Positions 8,465 to 16,276 of a DNA stretch of 33,527 nucleotides are shown here, piece after piece. Below the pieces are notes generated by a model, which was not told the origin of the DNA, ran no database searches, and saw only the letters and a list, made by a program, of their open reading frames with translations. This DNA is from a virus. The number at the start of each line of letters is the position of its first letter. The first letter of the stretch is position 1. The position numbers and the translations under genes were made by a program. The stretch spans positions 1 through 33,527 of the IMG/VR virus record IMGVR_UViG_3300025520_000130, one strand, 5' to 3'.

Positions 8465-8494
8465 GGGCCGCGCCTTACCAGCGCGGCCCATTTT
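8465..8494 (+). terminator. Intrinsic terminator after the capsid gene
   Basis: A perfect 9-bp GC stem (GGGCCGCGC at 8465-8473 with GCGCGGCCC at 8481-8489) closes a 7-nt loop, CTTACCA, and is followed by ATTTTCATT. The T-tract is short, so read-through into the connector genes is possible. Confidence 0.8.
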
Positions 8495-8514
8495 CATTCG
8501 TGAGGAGAGCCATC

Positions 8515-8763
8515 ATGGCCAGCAAGTTCAAGACCATCGTCGCGCCGATTTCGCTCGTTCTCGAGAAGGGCGGCGAAGCCGTGGAGCCGGGCACGCCCAT
8601 CAAGCTTCCGGCGGAAGAAGCCGACTCGATCATCAAGCGCTTCGGCGCGGTCGAACACGTCCCCGAAACGGCCAAGGAAGTCGTGACCGCCGGCAAGGGC
8701 GGCAGCCAGCCGAAGGAAGGCGAGGGCGGCGACGGCAAGGACCCCAACAACCCCAAGGCCTGA
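8515..8763 (+). CDS. Small FluMu-N-like (DUF7210-like) protein, copy 1
   Basis: An 82-residue protein. ATG 8515 is chosen over an in-frame GTG at 8500 because GAGGAGA at 8502-8508 is correctly spaced from it. Residues about 5-45 show a small beta-barrel-like motif: a hydrophobic strand (TIVAPISLVL), a GEAVEPGTPIKL turn and strand, then a helix (EEADSIIKRFGAVEHV). The same pattern is found in short proteins of Mu-like phages. The tail is Lys/Gly/Glu-rich and probably disordered. It occupies the position of lambda FI, between E and FII, but does not look like FI. Two similar small genes occur at 10544 and 15028. Confidence 0.7.
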   Translation: MASKFKTIVAPISLVLEKGGEAVEPGTPIKLPAEEADSIIKRFGAVEHVPETAKEVVTAGKGGSQPKEGEGGDGKDPNNPKA

Positions 8764-8794
8764 GCCAACCCCGACAACACCAGGAGACACGTCG

Positions 8795-9226
8795 ATGGCT
8801 GTAACCCGCTTCGAGGACTACATGGCGAGGTTGGTTGAGCCGGCCATCGACGAGGTCTTCGCCGAGCCGATCGTCCTGATCCCCTGGCGATCGACCCCGA
8901 ACGGCCGCGGCGGACAGGATCCGGACCGCCAGATCCTGACCGTGAGCGGCGTCTTCACCAACCCGTCGAAGCAGCTCGGCATCCAGCTTGGCGTGCGCAA
9001 ATCCTACCGCGAGGCGAACGACCTGCGAGCGCTGACCTATGCGCGCGAACCCTACATCTCCGTCGACCGCAAGCATTTCGGCGGCCTCGCGAACGAGCCG
9101 CGCCAGTCCGACCGCATCCGCCTGCCGAGGCGTCCCGACCATCCCGAGTACGAGGTGATGAGCGTGGAGCGCGACGGCGTCACGCGGCTGCGGATGAAGC
9201 TCATCCAGCGAGGTCCCCAGGCATGA
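8795..9226 (+). CDS. Head-tail joining protein, FII-like
   Basis: A 143-residue protein whose C-terminal 90 residues follow the layout of lambda FII and related neck proteins: ILTVSGVFTNPS, a variable strand, EPYISVDRKHF, a DRIRLPRR-type segment in place of the usual GD.I.I, then YEVMSVERDGVTRLRMKLIQRG. Such proteins close the portal channel and provide the surface on which the tail docks. AGGAG precedes the ATG. The gene is translationally coupled to the next one through ATGA at 9223. The assignment rests on layout and position. Confidence 0.62.
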   Translation: MAVTRFEDYMARLVEPAIDEVFAEPIVLIPWRSTPNGRGGQDPDRQILTVSGVFTNPSKQLGIQLGVRKSYREANDLRALTYAREPYISVDRKHFGGLANEPRQSDRIRLPRRPDHPEYEVMSVERDGVTRLRMKLIQRGPQA

Positions 9227-9990
9227 GCATGAACCGTCTGCTGACGCGGCTCGCCGCCGTGTCGGCGCTCAACAACTTCCTCGTGGAGCCCTGGCCGACG
9301 ATCGCGGGTCCGAACGTCTTCGACTCCAAGATCGAGCCGGTCGACGACACCAGCTTCGACCGGGCGTTCCCGACCTGCGTCGTCTACACCGACTACGACA
9401 AGGACCACTGGAACAAGGGGAGCAAGGTCCATCAGCCCCGGCTGCTGACCCTGACCCTCGAGCTGCTGGTGGTCACCGCTCAGAAGGTCGGCGGCGACAG
9501 CGCCACCTACCAGCTCGATTGCCCCGAGACCGACAGCGAGATCGAAACCTCGCTCGACGTCTTCGAGACGCAGATCTACCGGGCGCTCGCCGCCGGCAAC
9601 GAGGCGTCCGACTGCTTCTCCTACCTGTGCCCGAGCTATGAGGCGGTGATCAGCCGCCGCGGCGCATCGGTGGAAGGCGGCCTTCGGCTCGCGGCGCGCC
9701 AGATCACGCTGGAAACCAAGGCGCTGCGCGATCCGGTCCTGGGAACGATCCCGACCGAAGTGGCTGCGTTCCTCGATCGCCTCGAGTCCCAGCCCGACTA
9801 TGCGGAGCGGGTCGACGACATCCGGCTGATGCTGACCGAACCTGCCTCATGGCCGCCGGACCGCCAGGTCCGCAACGCCTTCGGCTATCCGCGTCGCGTC
9901 GTCGAAGTGCTGGGCGGGCCGACCTCGCCGCTGACCGTGATCGGTCCGACGCTGACCTTCCTCAACCCGCAGGGAGGGCCGTTCCCGTGA
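9223..9990 (+). CDS. Probable tail completion/terminator protein
   Basis: A 255-residue protein. The first 170 residues look like an alpha/beta tail-terminator domain: an N-terminal helix (NRLLTRLAAVSALNNF), a FPTCVVYTDYDKDHW strand segment, a repeated beta pattern (LLTLTLELLVV), and an acidic EIETSLDVFETQIYRAL helix. The C-terminal 80 residues are extra to that core and not recognised. It lies at the head-tail boundary just before the baseplate genes, where a protein capping the finished tail is expected. The ATG overlaps the preceding stop. The family is uncertain; what is clear is that it is a real, well-coded gene. Confidence 0.5.
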   Translation: MSMNRLLTRLAAVSALNNFLVEPWPTIAGPNVFDSKIEPVDDTSFDRAFPTCVVYTDYDKDHWNKGSKVHQPRLLTLTLELLVVTAQKVGGDSATYQLDCPETDSEIETSLDVFETQIYRALAAGNEASDCFSYLCPSYEAVISRRGASVEGGLRLAARQITLETKALRDPVLGTIPTEVAAFLDRLESQPDYAERVDDIRLMLTEPASWPPDRQVRNAFGYPRRVVEVLGGPTSPLTVIGPTLTFLNPQGGPFP

Positions 9991-10532
9991 CGAACCCCGG
10001 CTACGCGCTCATGCGCTTGATCGATCGCATCGAGGCGCTGGAGCGCAAGGCCGCCCGGCTCGACGCCCGCGTCAACAATGTCGTGCGGGAGGGCAGGATC
10101 GTGGAGGTCGACAATGCCAAGGGCACGGTCCGGGTCGACGCCCACGGCATCGAGACGGGCTACGTGCCGATGATGCAGCAGGCGGGCGAGGTCAACGAAT
10201 GGACGCCCATGGCCGTCGGCCAGCGGGTGGTGCTGATCTCTCCCTCCGGAGACGTGTCGCGCAGCTTCGCGATGCCAGGCGGCTACACCGACGAGGTGTC
10301 GCAGCCGCACGACAAGGGCGCCGAGAAGCGGATCACGATCGGCAGCGCGGTGCTCACCTTCACCGGCGACGGCCTCACGATCGAGACCGGCGGCGCGAAG
10401 TTCGAACTCACGTCCGCCGGCTTCAAGCAGACCGGCGGCCGAATGGAGCACGACGGCCTGGACGTCGGCACGACCCACACCCACGGCGGAATTACCCGCG
10501 GCGGCGCCAATACCGATCCGCCCAATCCCTGA
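9987..10532 (+). CDS. Baseplate assembly protein V (central spike)
   Basis: A 181-residue P2 gpV-like protein that forms the trimeric membrane-piercing spike. It starts at GTG 9987, which overlaps the upstream stop and follows GGGAGGG. Residues 6-35 form a coiled-coil-like helix (LMRLIDRIEALERKAARLDARVNNVV), then an OB-fold segment (VREGRIVEVDNAKGTVRV...GYVPMMQQAG), then a beta-helical stretch (ITIGSAVLTFTGDGLTIETGG). Near the C-terminus H164 and H166 form an HTH (His-Thr-His) motif like the iron-binding tip of P2 gpV. It is therefore probably a complete, functional spike. Confidence 0.92.
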   Translation: MTNPGYALMRLIDRIEALERKAARLDARVNNVVREGRIVEVDNAKGTVRVDAHGIETGYVPMMQQAGEVNEWTPMAVGQRVVLISPSGDVSRSFAMPGGYTDEVSQPHDKGAEKRITIGSAVLTFTGDGLTIETGGAKFELTSAGFKQTGGRMEHDGLDVGTTHTHGGITRGGANTDPPNP

Positions 10533-10543
10533 AGGAGACCAGC

Positions 10544-10750
10544 ATGAAGAAGGCCTATTACGCTCTCGTCGAGGGCTTCATCGAAGGCACCTACCGCGAG
10601 GTGGGCGCGCGGATCGATCTCACCGAAGCCGAGGCGGAGTACCTGCTCCGGGCCGGCCAGATCGGTGAGACCAGGCCGGCCGAGGCTGCCAAGCAGGCGA
10701 AGGCCAAGGTCAAGGAGCGCGCGGCCGCGGCCGGCAAGGACGGCGAGTAA
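10544..10750 (+). CDS. Small FluMu-N-like protein, copy 2
   Basis: A 68-residue protein between V and W. AAGGAG precedes the ATG and the stop overlaps the next start (TAATG). The core (YYALVEGFIEGTYREVGARIDL, then TEAEAEYLLRAGQI) matches the strand-turn-strand-helix pattern of the small genes at 8515 and 15028. The last 25 residues are Ala/Lys-rich. P2 has no gene in this position between V and W, so this is an added element. The function is unknown. Confidence 0.72.
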   Translation: MKKAYYALVEGFIEGTYREVGARIDLTEAEAEYLLRAGQIGETRPAEAAKQAKAKVKERAAAAGKDGE

Positions 10751-11172
10751 TGTCGCGGGTCGGCCTCGACGCAAGGACGGGCCGGCTGCTATACGGCTGG
10801 GAGCACTGCGTCCAGAGCATCACCGAGATCCTGCACACCGAGTTCGGCGAGCGGGTGCAGCGGCGCCTGTTCGGGTCTGACCTGCCGCGGATCATCGACC
10901 GCCCTCAGAACGAGGAGACGGTCATGGACATCTACATGGCGACCGCGCAGGCGCTCGAGCCAAGGATGGTCGAGGGCCGGCAGTATGGCGAGCCCGGGTT
11001 CGTTCTCCTGAGGACGTCCCTGGACGCCGCGACTCCCGGCCGCGTGACGCTGCTGCTCAGCGGCGTCTTCTTCGAGCGCGGGCACCTCGGCGACTACAGC
11101 AACCCGTCCGAACGACAGGTCGCCTACGCTGTGACGCAGGCTGCCGACGGACTCAGCATCGAGAAGTTCTGA
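10750..11172 (+). CDS. Baseplate wedge protein W (gp25-like)
   Basis: A 140-residue protein of the P2 gpW / T4 gp25 family, which links baseplate wedges and starts sheath polymerisation. The family's core appears as ITEILHTEFGERVQRRLFGSDLP (about residues 24-46), where EFGERV matches the lysozyme-like gp25 core motif, followed by MDIYMATAQALEPRM and a C-terminal strand pair around VTLLLSGVFF. The final 35 residues, which include two aromatic-rich turns, are less typical. Its order after V and before J is the same as in P2. Confidence 0.9.
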   Translation: MSRVGLDARTGRLLYGWEHCVQSITEILHTEFGERVQRRLFGSDLPRIIDRPQNEETVMDIYMATAQALEPRMVEGRQYGEPGFVLLRTSLDAATPGRVTLLLSGVFFERGHLGDYSNPSERQVAYAVTQAADGLSIEKF

Positions 11173-12092
11173 TGGACAGCCAGACGACGATCGATCTTTC
11201 TCGCCTGCCGTTCCCGGACGCGATCGAAAAGCTCTCCTTCGAGGAACTGTTCGAGGCATTCCAGGGCCGGTTCGAGGAGTCGTGGAACGCGCTGCGGATC
11301 GCGTTCCCGGACCTCCCGGTCTACAACGTCGGCAGCCTCGAGACCGACCCGGTCGTGGTGCTGGGCGAGGCATGGTCGTTCCTGCGGATGCTCGACCGAG
11401 CCCGCGTCAACGACGCCGTGAAGTCGGTTCTCGCGCCGATGGCGAAGGGTGCCGATCTCGACAACGTCGCTGCGCGGCAGGGCATCCAGCGCCTCACGCT
11501 GGTGCCGGCGACCGAACAGGATCCGGCCGTGATGGAAAGCGACGCCGCGCTGCTGCGGCGCTACCTGCTTTCCTTCGACCGCCCGTCCGCAGGGTCGGTC
11601 GCGCGATACCTCTACGAGGCGTGGACCGCGGCGCCCGGGCTGCATGACATCCGTGTCAATGGCCGCGCCGTGCATGGCCGGGTAGGGGACACCGACGTCG
11701 TCATCCTCGGCGCTGGCGGCGCGGTGGCGACCTCGGAGGAGCTGGCCACCGTGCAGGCGGCCATCACCCAGGCGCACGTCAAGCCGGAGGCCGTGGGTGT
11801 CGCGGCGCTGCCGGCGCAGCGGACCACGTATTCGATCCAGCAGACCATCATCGTCCCGTCGGGACCTGATGCGGAGCTGGTCCGCCAGGAGGCGCTGGCC
11901 CGGGTCAACGCGGTTGCGAAATCGCGCATGCTGATCGGTGCCGGCGTGCCGAGAGACCTGATCGCGGGAGCGGCATTCGGCCCGAGCGTCATCGACGTGG
12001 TGCACATCGCCCCTGCGCAGGACATCCCGGCTGAGCCGTATCGGGCGCCGGTCTGCACCGGTGTCGTCATCAACGTTGAGGTGCAGTCATGA
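11172..12092 (+). CDS. Baseplate assembly protein J
   Basis: A 306-residue P2 gpJ / Mu gp47-type baseplate wedge protein. The N-terminus (TTIDLSRLPFPDAIEKLSFEEL) and the segment RVNDAVKSVLAPMAKGADLDNVAARQGIQR near residues 77-106 are hallmark sequences. A beta-rich middle follows (VNGRAVHGRVGDTDVVILGAGG) and the C-terminal part is alpha/beta. Length matches the P2 protein closely. The ATG overlaps the W stop and its own stop overlaps the gene I start, so V to I form one coupled string. Confidence 0.92.
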   Translation: MDSQTTIDLSRLPFPDAIEKLSFEELFEAFQGRFEESWNALRIAFPDLPVYNVGSLETDPVVVLGEAWSFLRMLDRARVNDAVKSVLAPMAKGADLDNVAARQGIQRLTLVPATEQDPAVMESDAALLRRYLLSFDRPSAGSVARYLYEAWTAAPGLHDIRVNGRAVHGRVGDTDVVILGAGGAVATSEELATVQAAITQAHVKPEAVGVAALPAQRTTYSIQQTIIVPSGPDAELVRQEALARVNAVAKSRMLIGAGVPRDLIAGAAFGPSVIDVVHIAPAQDIPAEPYRAPVCTGVVINVEVQS

Positions 12093-12721
12093 CCGGCGTG
12101 CGCGACATCCTGCCGGGCATCGCCAAGCCGTTCGTCCTGGCCACGGCCGACGCGATGACGGACACGCTGCCGGTGCCGATCGCGGAGATAATCAATCCGG
12201 CTACGTCGCCGCTGGGGTTTCTGCCGTTCCTGGCGGCGCATGAGAGCGTCGACCTGTGGTTCAACGATTGGACGGACGAGCGGAAGCGCGCGATGGTGCA
12301 GCAGGCGGTCGAGCTGGCCGCCCTGAAGGGCACGCGCGAAGGCCTCATCCGGTTCCTCAGCTTCGTCGACGCCGAGATCACCTGGCTGATCGCGCACCCC
12401 GCGCGCTTCGCCATGGGGAGATCGGCGATCGCGGTGCGCCCGATCGGCCACAAGCCGATGACCGCGCACTATCTGGTCAAGGTCCCCCTCGTGGCGCCGG
12501 CCAACCCGTTCCGCATCGGCCGGGCGGCCCTCGGCCGCAGAGCCTTCACCCGCGTGTCGCTCGAGCCCCTGCGGCGCGCCCGCATGACGACCGTCGTCGC
12601 CAAGGCCCCCGAGACGCTGACCAGTCTCAACTTCGCCTGGCGCCGACGCGCCCGGTTCGGTGACGGGCTGCCGTTCGGCTCCATCCGGTTCGGCGAGTTC
12701 ATCGACCGGCCGCGCCTCTAA
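12089..12721 (+). CDS. Tail protein I (baseplate periphery)
   Basis: A 210-residue P2 gpI-like protein that lies at the edge of the baseplate and anchors the fibres. Typical features are an early PLGFLPFLAAHESVDLW helix pair, a WTDERKRAMVQQAVELAALKGTREGLIRFLSFV segment that is the most diagnostic part, and a basic C-terminal half. It follows J as in P2. The ATG lies inside the J stop (ATGA). The fibre-like gene comes next, as H does in P2. Confidence 0.85.
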   Translation: MTGVRDILPGIAKPFVLATADAMTDTLPVPIAEIINPATSPLGFLPFLAAHESVDLWFNDWTDERKRAMVQQAVELAALKGTREGLIRFLSFVDAEITWLIAHPARFAMGRSAIAVRPIGHKPMTAHYLVKVPLVAPANPFRIGRAALGRRAFTRVSLEPLRRARMTTVVAKAPETLTSLNFAWRRRARFGDGLPFGSIRFGEFIDRPRL

Positions 12722-12736
12722 ACCTGAGAGAACACG

Positions 12737-15016
12737 ATGAAGAGAGTCCTTTTCGACGACGCAGAGATCGCGGAGCACGGCGACTTCAACGCCATCGGCG
12801 AGAACAGCCAGCGCGCGCTCGACGCGGTCATCAACGATGCCATCGGCTACCCGGCGCATTGGGCCGCGTTCACGGTCGCGCAGAAGTCGGCACAGGAGGT
12901 CACGATCTCCGCCGGCCGCTACGTGACGCGCGAGAAGATCTTCGGGCAGGACGCTTCGTTCGACCTCAACCTGCAGATCTACATCCCGATCATCTCAAAT
13001 GACGAGCGCTGGGTTGCGCTGGTGCTGCGCGGCGAGGAGGTGACGGTCAATTCCGCCCGGAATTTCGAGACGTCGGAGGACCCGGAAACCAGCGTGGTGG
13101 TGAACCGCCAGACGCCGAAGACGATCGAGCGCCGGGTGAACGTCGTCGTGCAGCAGGGCAACGCGACGCCGGCACCGGCGCTGAAGCCGGTCATCGCCGA
13201 GACCGACGCGGTCATCGCCATGGTGCTGCTCCGGTCCACCGGCGTGACGCTGATCGAGCCGGGCGAAGGCTGGCGCGTTAAGAGCCTCTACGAAGTCGAG
13301 GGCCGGGTCACCGCGCTCGAGATCAACCTCGACTCGCTGTTCCGGCGCACCACGTCGATCGAAACCGACATCGCCAACATCGCGTCGCGCCTGTCGGACA
13401 TCCCGAACCCGACGATCATCCGGCAGATGCAGCGGGACATCGGCGCCACGCGCCGGATCCTGGCGCTGCCGGACGAGCAGCGAGCCTACGTCTTCGACGC
13501 CGGCCTCACCTACGACATCTGGGACACGGCTCATGCGAGCTGGCTGGCCCGCGTCCGCGAGGGGATCCGCTTCTCCTACGCGAACGAGAGCATCCAGCAG
13601 CTGACGGTCCTCAACGAGGACGACCCGAAGATCATGATCAAGGCCGGGCGCCGCATGGTGCCTGCCTATGACGAGGCGCTGCGCATCGCCAACATCGGCA
13701 CCGACGCCACGCTGAACATCTCCCAGCAGGTGCACACCGTGGTGACCGCCACCGAGCGCACCGTGTCGCGGACCGCCATCCGGTACGGGACGGTGAAGAA
13801 GGTCTGCACCAACAGCCGGTATTGGGCTCAGGTGACGGCCGGACTCCGGGTCGGCGAAATGTTCACGCTGGACGGCGAGGAGTTCCAGCTCGTCACCAAG
13901 CATGGCGAGGTCACCGGGCAGCACACGAACAAATGGCGTTATGTCAGGCAGGTGATCCGGGAGGAGTGGACCGAGACCTATTGGGACTACGAGACCAGCG
14001 ACGTGGGCGTGAACGGCTCCGTCTACGGCCAGACGTTTCTGGTCTCCCAGCCCATGGTCATGACGTCGATCGAGCTCAACTTCGCGACGGTCGGCGCCGC
14101 GGGCGACGTGCACCTCTTCGTGTGCGAGACGAACGCCTCCGGCATGCCGGTCTTCGACAAGGTGCTCGGCCACGTCACCGTGGCGCGCAACAGCCTGGTG
14201 GTCGGCTGGAACCGCTTTGAGCTGCCGCTGACGCTCCTGGAGTCCGGCAAGCGGTACGCCTTCTTCACGGTGACGACCGGCAACCACGCGGTCTACGCCA
14301 CGACCGGCAACAAGTTCACCGGCGGGTCGCGCTTCTACGCGACGGACGGCGCCTGGGCACAGGGTGATGCCACGAGCGACATCGCGTTCCGGCTCTACGG
14401 CGCGCGATTCCGGGATGTCCGGACTGTCGTGCCCTTCAACAACCTGACCCTCGAGAACGGCATGACCGACCTCGAGTTCGTCATGAAGGCATGGGCGCCG
14501 GGCGGGACGGCCCTCGAGTGGGAGATCAAGCCGTCGGGCGCAACGGAGTGGACGACGCTCGAGGAGCACCCCGATCTCGGCACGCATCCGCTCGTCGGCC
14601 TGCCGGCGCTGGTGGAGCTGCGGCTGGTCATGGTCGGCACGGTCGACCTGGCGCCCATGGTCATTCTCGACACAGCGCTGCGCGGCCGATGCGGTCGCCA
14701 CCGTGGCAACATGGTCGCGGTGAGCGACAACATCGCGTTCGGCCTGTCCACGACGACCATCGTGACGCAGTTCACGGTCGACGCCTTCAACCCGGCCGAG
14801 CACACGTTCACGCCGAAGCTCATGGTGGGCGCCACGGTGCTGACTGCCGAAGCGACGGTGGTCGAGATCGATCCCGACGAGCCGGAGCGGCGGACGTTCA
14901 CCTCGACCTTCGAGCTTGGCGCCGCCGCCACTGGTGCGCGCATGCGGCCGGAGATGACGGCCTCGAACGTGGTGAGCGTGCCGTTCATCCAGGACTGCTT
15001 CATCGCCGCACTCTGA
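12737..15016 (+). CDS. Large fibre-like baseplate protein (DUF4815-like N-terminus)
   Basis: A 759-residue protein in the slot of the P2 fibre gene H. The N-terminal 170 residues resemble the DUF4815-type module of phage tails (a short start, YPAHWAAFTVAQ, GRYVTREKIF). Residues about 184-222 look like a coiled coil (VEGRVTALEINLDSLFRRTTSIETDI), suggesting a trimer. The middle has a repeating beta pattern, and residues about 430-560 look like a carbohydrate-binding beta sandwich (FLVSQPMVMTSIELNFATVGAAGDVHLFVCE, RYAFFTVTTGNHAVY). This suits a fibre or tail spike stem and receptor-binding unit. GAGAG precedes the ATG. No catalytic motif is visible. Family placement is tentative; the role is inferred from order and shape. 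Confidence 0.6.
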   Translation: MKRVLFDDAEIAEHGDFNAIGENSQRALDAVINDAIGYPAHWAAFTVAQKSAQEVTISAGRYVTREKIFGQDASFDLNLQIYIPIISNDERWVALVLRGEEVTVNSARNFETSEDPETSVVVNRQTPKTIERRVNVVVQQGNATPAPALKPVIAETDAVIAMVLLRSTGVTLIEPGEGWRVKSLYEVEGRVTALEINLDSLFRRTTSIETDIANIASRLSDIPNPTIIRQMQRDIGATRRILALPDEQRAYVFDAGLTYDIWDTAHASWLARVREGIRFSYANESIQQLTVLNEDDPKIMIKAGRRMVPAYDEALRIANIGTDATLNISQQVHTVVTATERTVSRTAIRYGTVKKVCTNSRYWAQVTAGLRVGEMFTLDGEEFQLVTKHGEVTGQHTNKWRYVRQVIREEWTETYWDYETSDVGVNGSVYGQTFLVSQPMVMTSIELNFATVGAAGDVHLFVCETNASGMPVFDKVLGHVTVARNSLVVGWNRFELPLTLLESGKRYAFFTVTTGNHAVYATTGNKFTGGSRFYATDGAWAQGDATSDIAFRLYGARFRDVRTVVPFNNLTLENGMTDLEFVMKAWAPGGTALEWEIKPSGATEWTTLEEHPDLGTHPLVGLPALVELRLVMVGTVDLAPMVILDTALRGRCGRHRGNMVAVSDNIAFGLSTTTIVTQFTVDAFNPAEHTFTPKLMVGATVLTAEATVVEIDPDEPERRTFTSTFELGAAATGARMRPEMTASNVVSVPFIQDCFIAAL

Positions 15017-15027
15017 GGGAGAACCCC

Positions 15028-15195
15028 ATGGCCACCTACGACAACGAGACGATCTACCGGGTGAAGCTGACCAGGGTCGTCGAGCGCGGGCCGATGAAGT
15101 ACCGGCCCGGCAGCGAGATCGAGATGAAGGGCGCCTGGCTGAAGGCGCTCATCGCCGAGCATGGGGAGGGCATCGTTGAATACGCCCACACCTGA
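15028..15195 (+). CDS. Small FluMu-N-like protein, copy 3
   Basis: A 55-residue protein too short for many gene callers. AGGGAG precedes the ATG. Its sequence (IYRVKLTRVVERGPMKYRPGSEIEM, then WLKALIAEHGEGIVEY) follows the same strand, PG turn, strand, helix plan as the small genes at 8515 and 10544. It lacks their charged tail. It overlaps the start of the following fibre gene by about 20 bases, and the ribosome site of that gene lies inside it, so the two are probably co-translated. The function is unknown. Confidence 0.65.
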   Translation: MATYDNETIYRVKLTRVVERGPMKYRPGSEIEMKGAWLKALIAEHGEGIVEYAHT

Positions 15196-16180
15196 CAACG
15201 GCTACACCGTCGACTCCACGATGGAGATGACGCCGACCCTGTTCAACGGCATCTTCGGCTCGATCCACGCGCGGCTCATCGAGCGCGAAAACCTCGAGGC
15301 CAGCTTCGAGTCGTTGATCGAGGAAGGGACGTCGGCGGCGCTCGACATCATCCAGGCGAACATCACGCCGCAGCTGGAGGCTCTTCAGCAGGCGATCGAC
15401 ACCGCCTTCGAGGAGATCTCGCTCATCAGCGAAGGCGTCGCGCCGAACTCGGTGCTGCTGAACGGCCAGAACGGGGCCTACTACCTCAACCCGGCCAACT
15501 TCAGCACGTCGGCGAACGTGAAGGAGTTCATGGCGGCAGCGGACTACGCCGCCATGAGGAGCGCGATGGGCGTGTCGTCCACTGCGGAGATGACGGCGGC
15601 GATCTCGGCTGCGCTGGATGCCTTCGTGAACGGCGCCCCCGGGGCGCTGGACACGCTCAACGAGCTGGCGGCGGCTCTCGGCAACGATCCGAACTTCGCC
15701 GCCAGCATGGCAGCTGCGCTCGCCAACAAGGCCGCGGCCGACCATACCCACCTCTACGCCACCGACGTCATAGCTGGCTTCCTCGAGATCGGAACCATCG
15801 CAGAGTTCCGGAGCAAGGCGGTCGGCTACGCGCTGACCACGGACCGGGTGTGGGACGCTGCGGTGCCGGTCAACCTGGGCAACCTGAGCGGCCTGGTGTC
15901 GCTCAACTTCGGCAACTTCCTGAACGCCCGGGCCACCATGGCGGGGGCCGTCACCTTCAACGCCATTCCTGGCCTGAAGCAGGGGCAGACGGCCGTGCTG
16001 GAGCTTGTGCAGGACGCGACGGGAGGGCGGACGCTCTCGTTGAACTCGGCCTACTTCGTGGCCGGAGGAAGCGGCGGGCTATCGCTGTCGACCGCGCCGA
16101 ACGCGCGGGACGTCATCACCCTGTACGGCCTTTCCACCGGGAAGGTTCTCGTGTCGCTCGTGAGCAAGCTGGCGGCCTGA
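15176..16180 (+). CDS. Tail fibre protein, first copy
   Basis: A 334-residue fibre protein. I choose TTG 15176 because GGGGAGGG at 15163-15170 sits five bases upstream; ATG 15161 is an in-frame alternative with no ribosome site. The N-terminal 100 residues are helical, probably a baseplate-binding trimer stalk. Residues about 155-175 carry the GALDTLNELAAALGNDPNF module common in phage fibres. The last 130 residues (from DHTHLYATD through LNFGNFLNARAT to the end) closely resemble the C-terminus of the protein at 25595. It is followed by an intrinsic terminator. It probably works in host recognition, but no binding partner can be named. Confidence 0.8.
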   Translation: MNTPTPDNGYTVDSTMEMTPTLFNGIFGSIHARLIERENLEASFESLIEEGTSAALDIIQANITPQLEALQQAIDTAFEEISLISEGVAPNSVLLNGQNGAYYLNPANFSTSANVKEFMAAADYAAMRSAMGVSSTAEMTAAISAALDAFVNGAPGALDTLNELAAALGNDPNFAASMAAALANKAAADHTHLYATDVIAGFLEIGTIAEFRSKAVGYALTTDRVWDAAVPVNLGNLSGLVSLNFGNFLNARATMAGAVTFNAIPGLKQGQTAVLELVQDATGGRTLSLNSAYFVAGGSGGLSLSTAPNARDVITLYGLSTGKVLVSLVSKLAA

Positions 16181-16202
16181 GGTCACGGAGCTTGCGAACC
16201 AG

Positions 16203-16227
16203 GGCCGCCCTCACCGGCGGCCTTTTT
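16203..16227 (+). terminator. Intrinsic terminator before the sheath gene
   Basis: The stem GGCCGCC (16203-16209) pairs perfectly with GGCGGCC (16216-16222) across a 6-nt loop, CTCACC, and is followed at once by five T (16223-16227) and a T-rich stretch. This is the strongest terminator in the window. A second short hairpin (GCCCG at 16243-16247 with CGGGC at 16252-16256) lies between it and the sheath ribosome site. Confidence 0.88.
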
Positions 16228-16276
16228 CTTTCCTCCCATCGCGCCCGCAGGCGGGCCAGCTTCATAGGAGAGCAAC

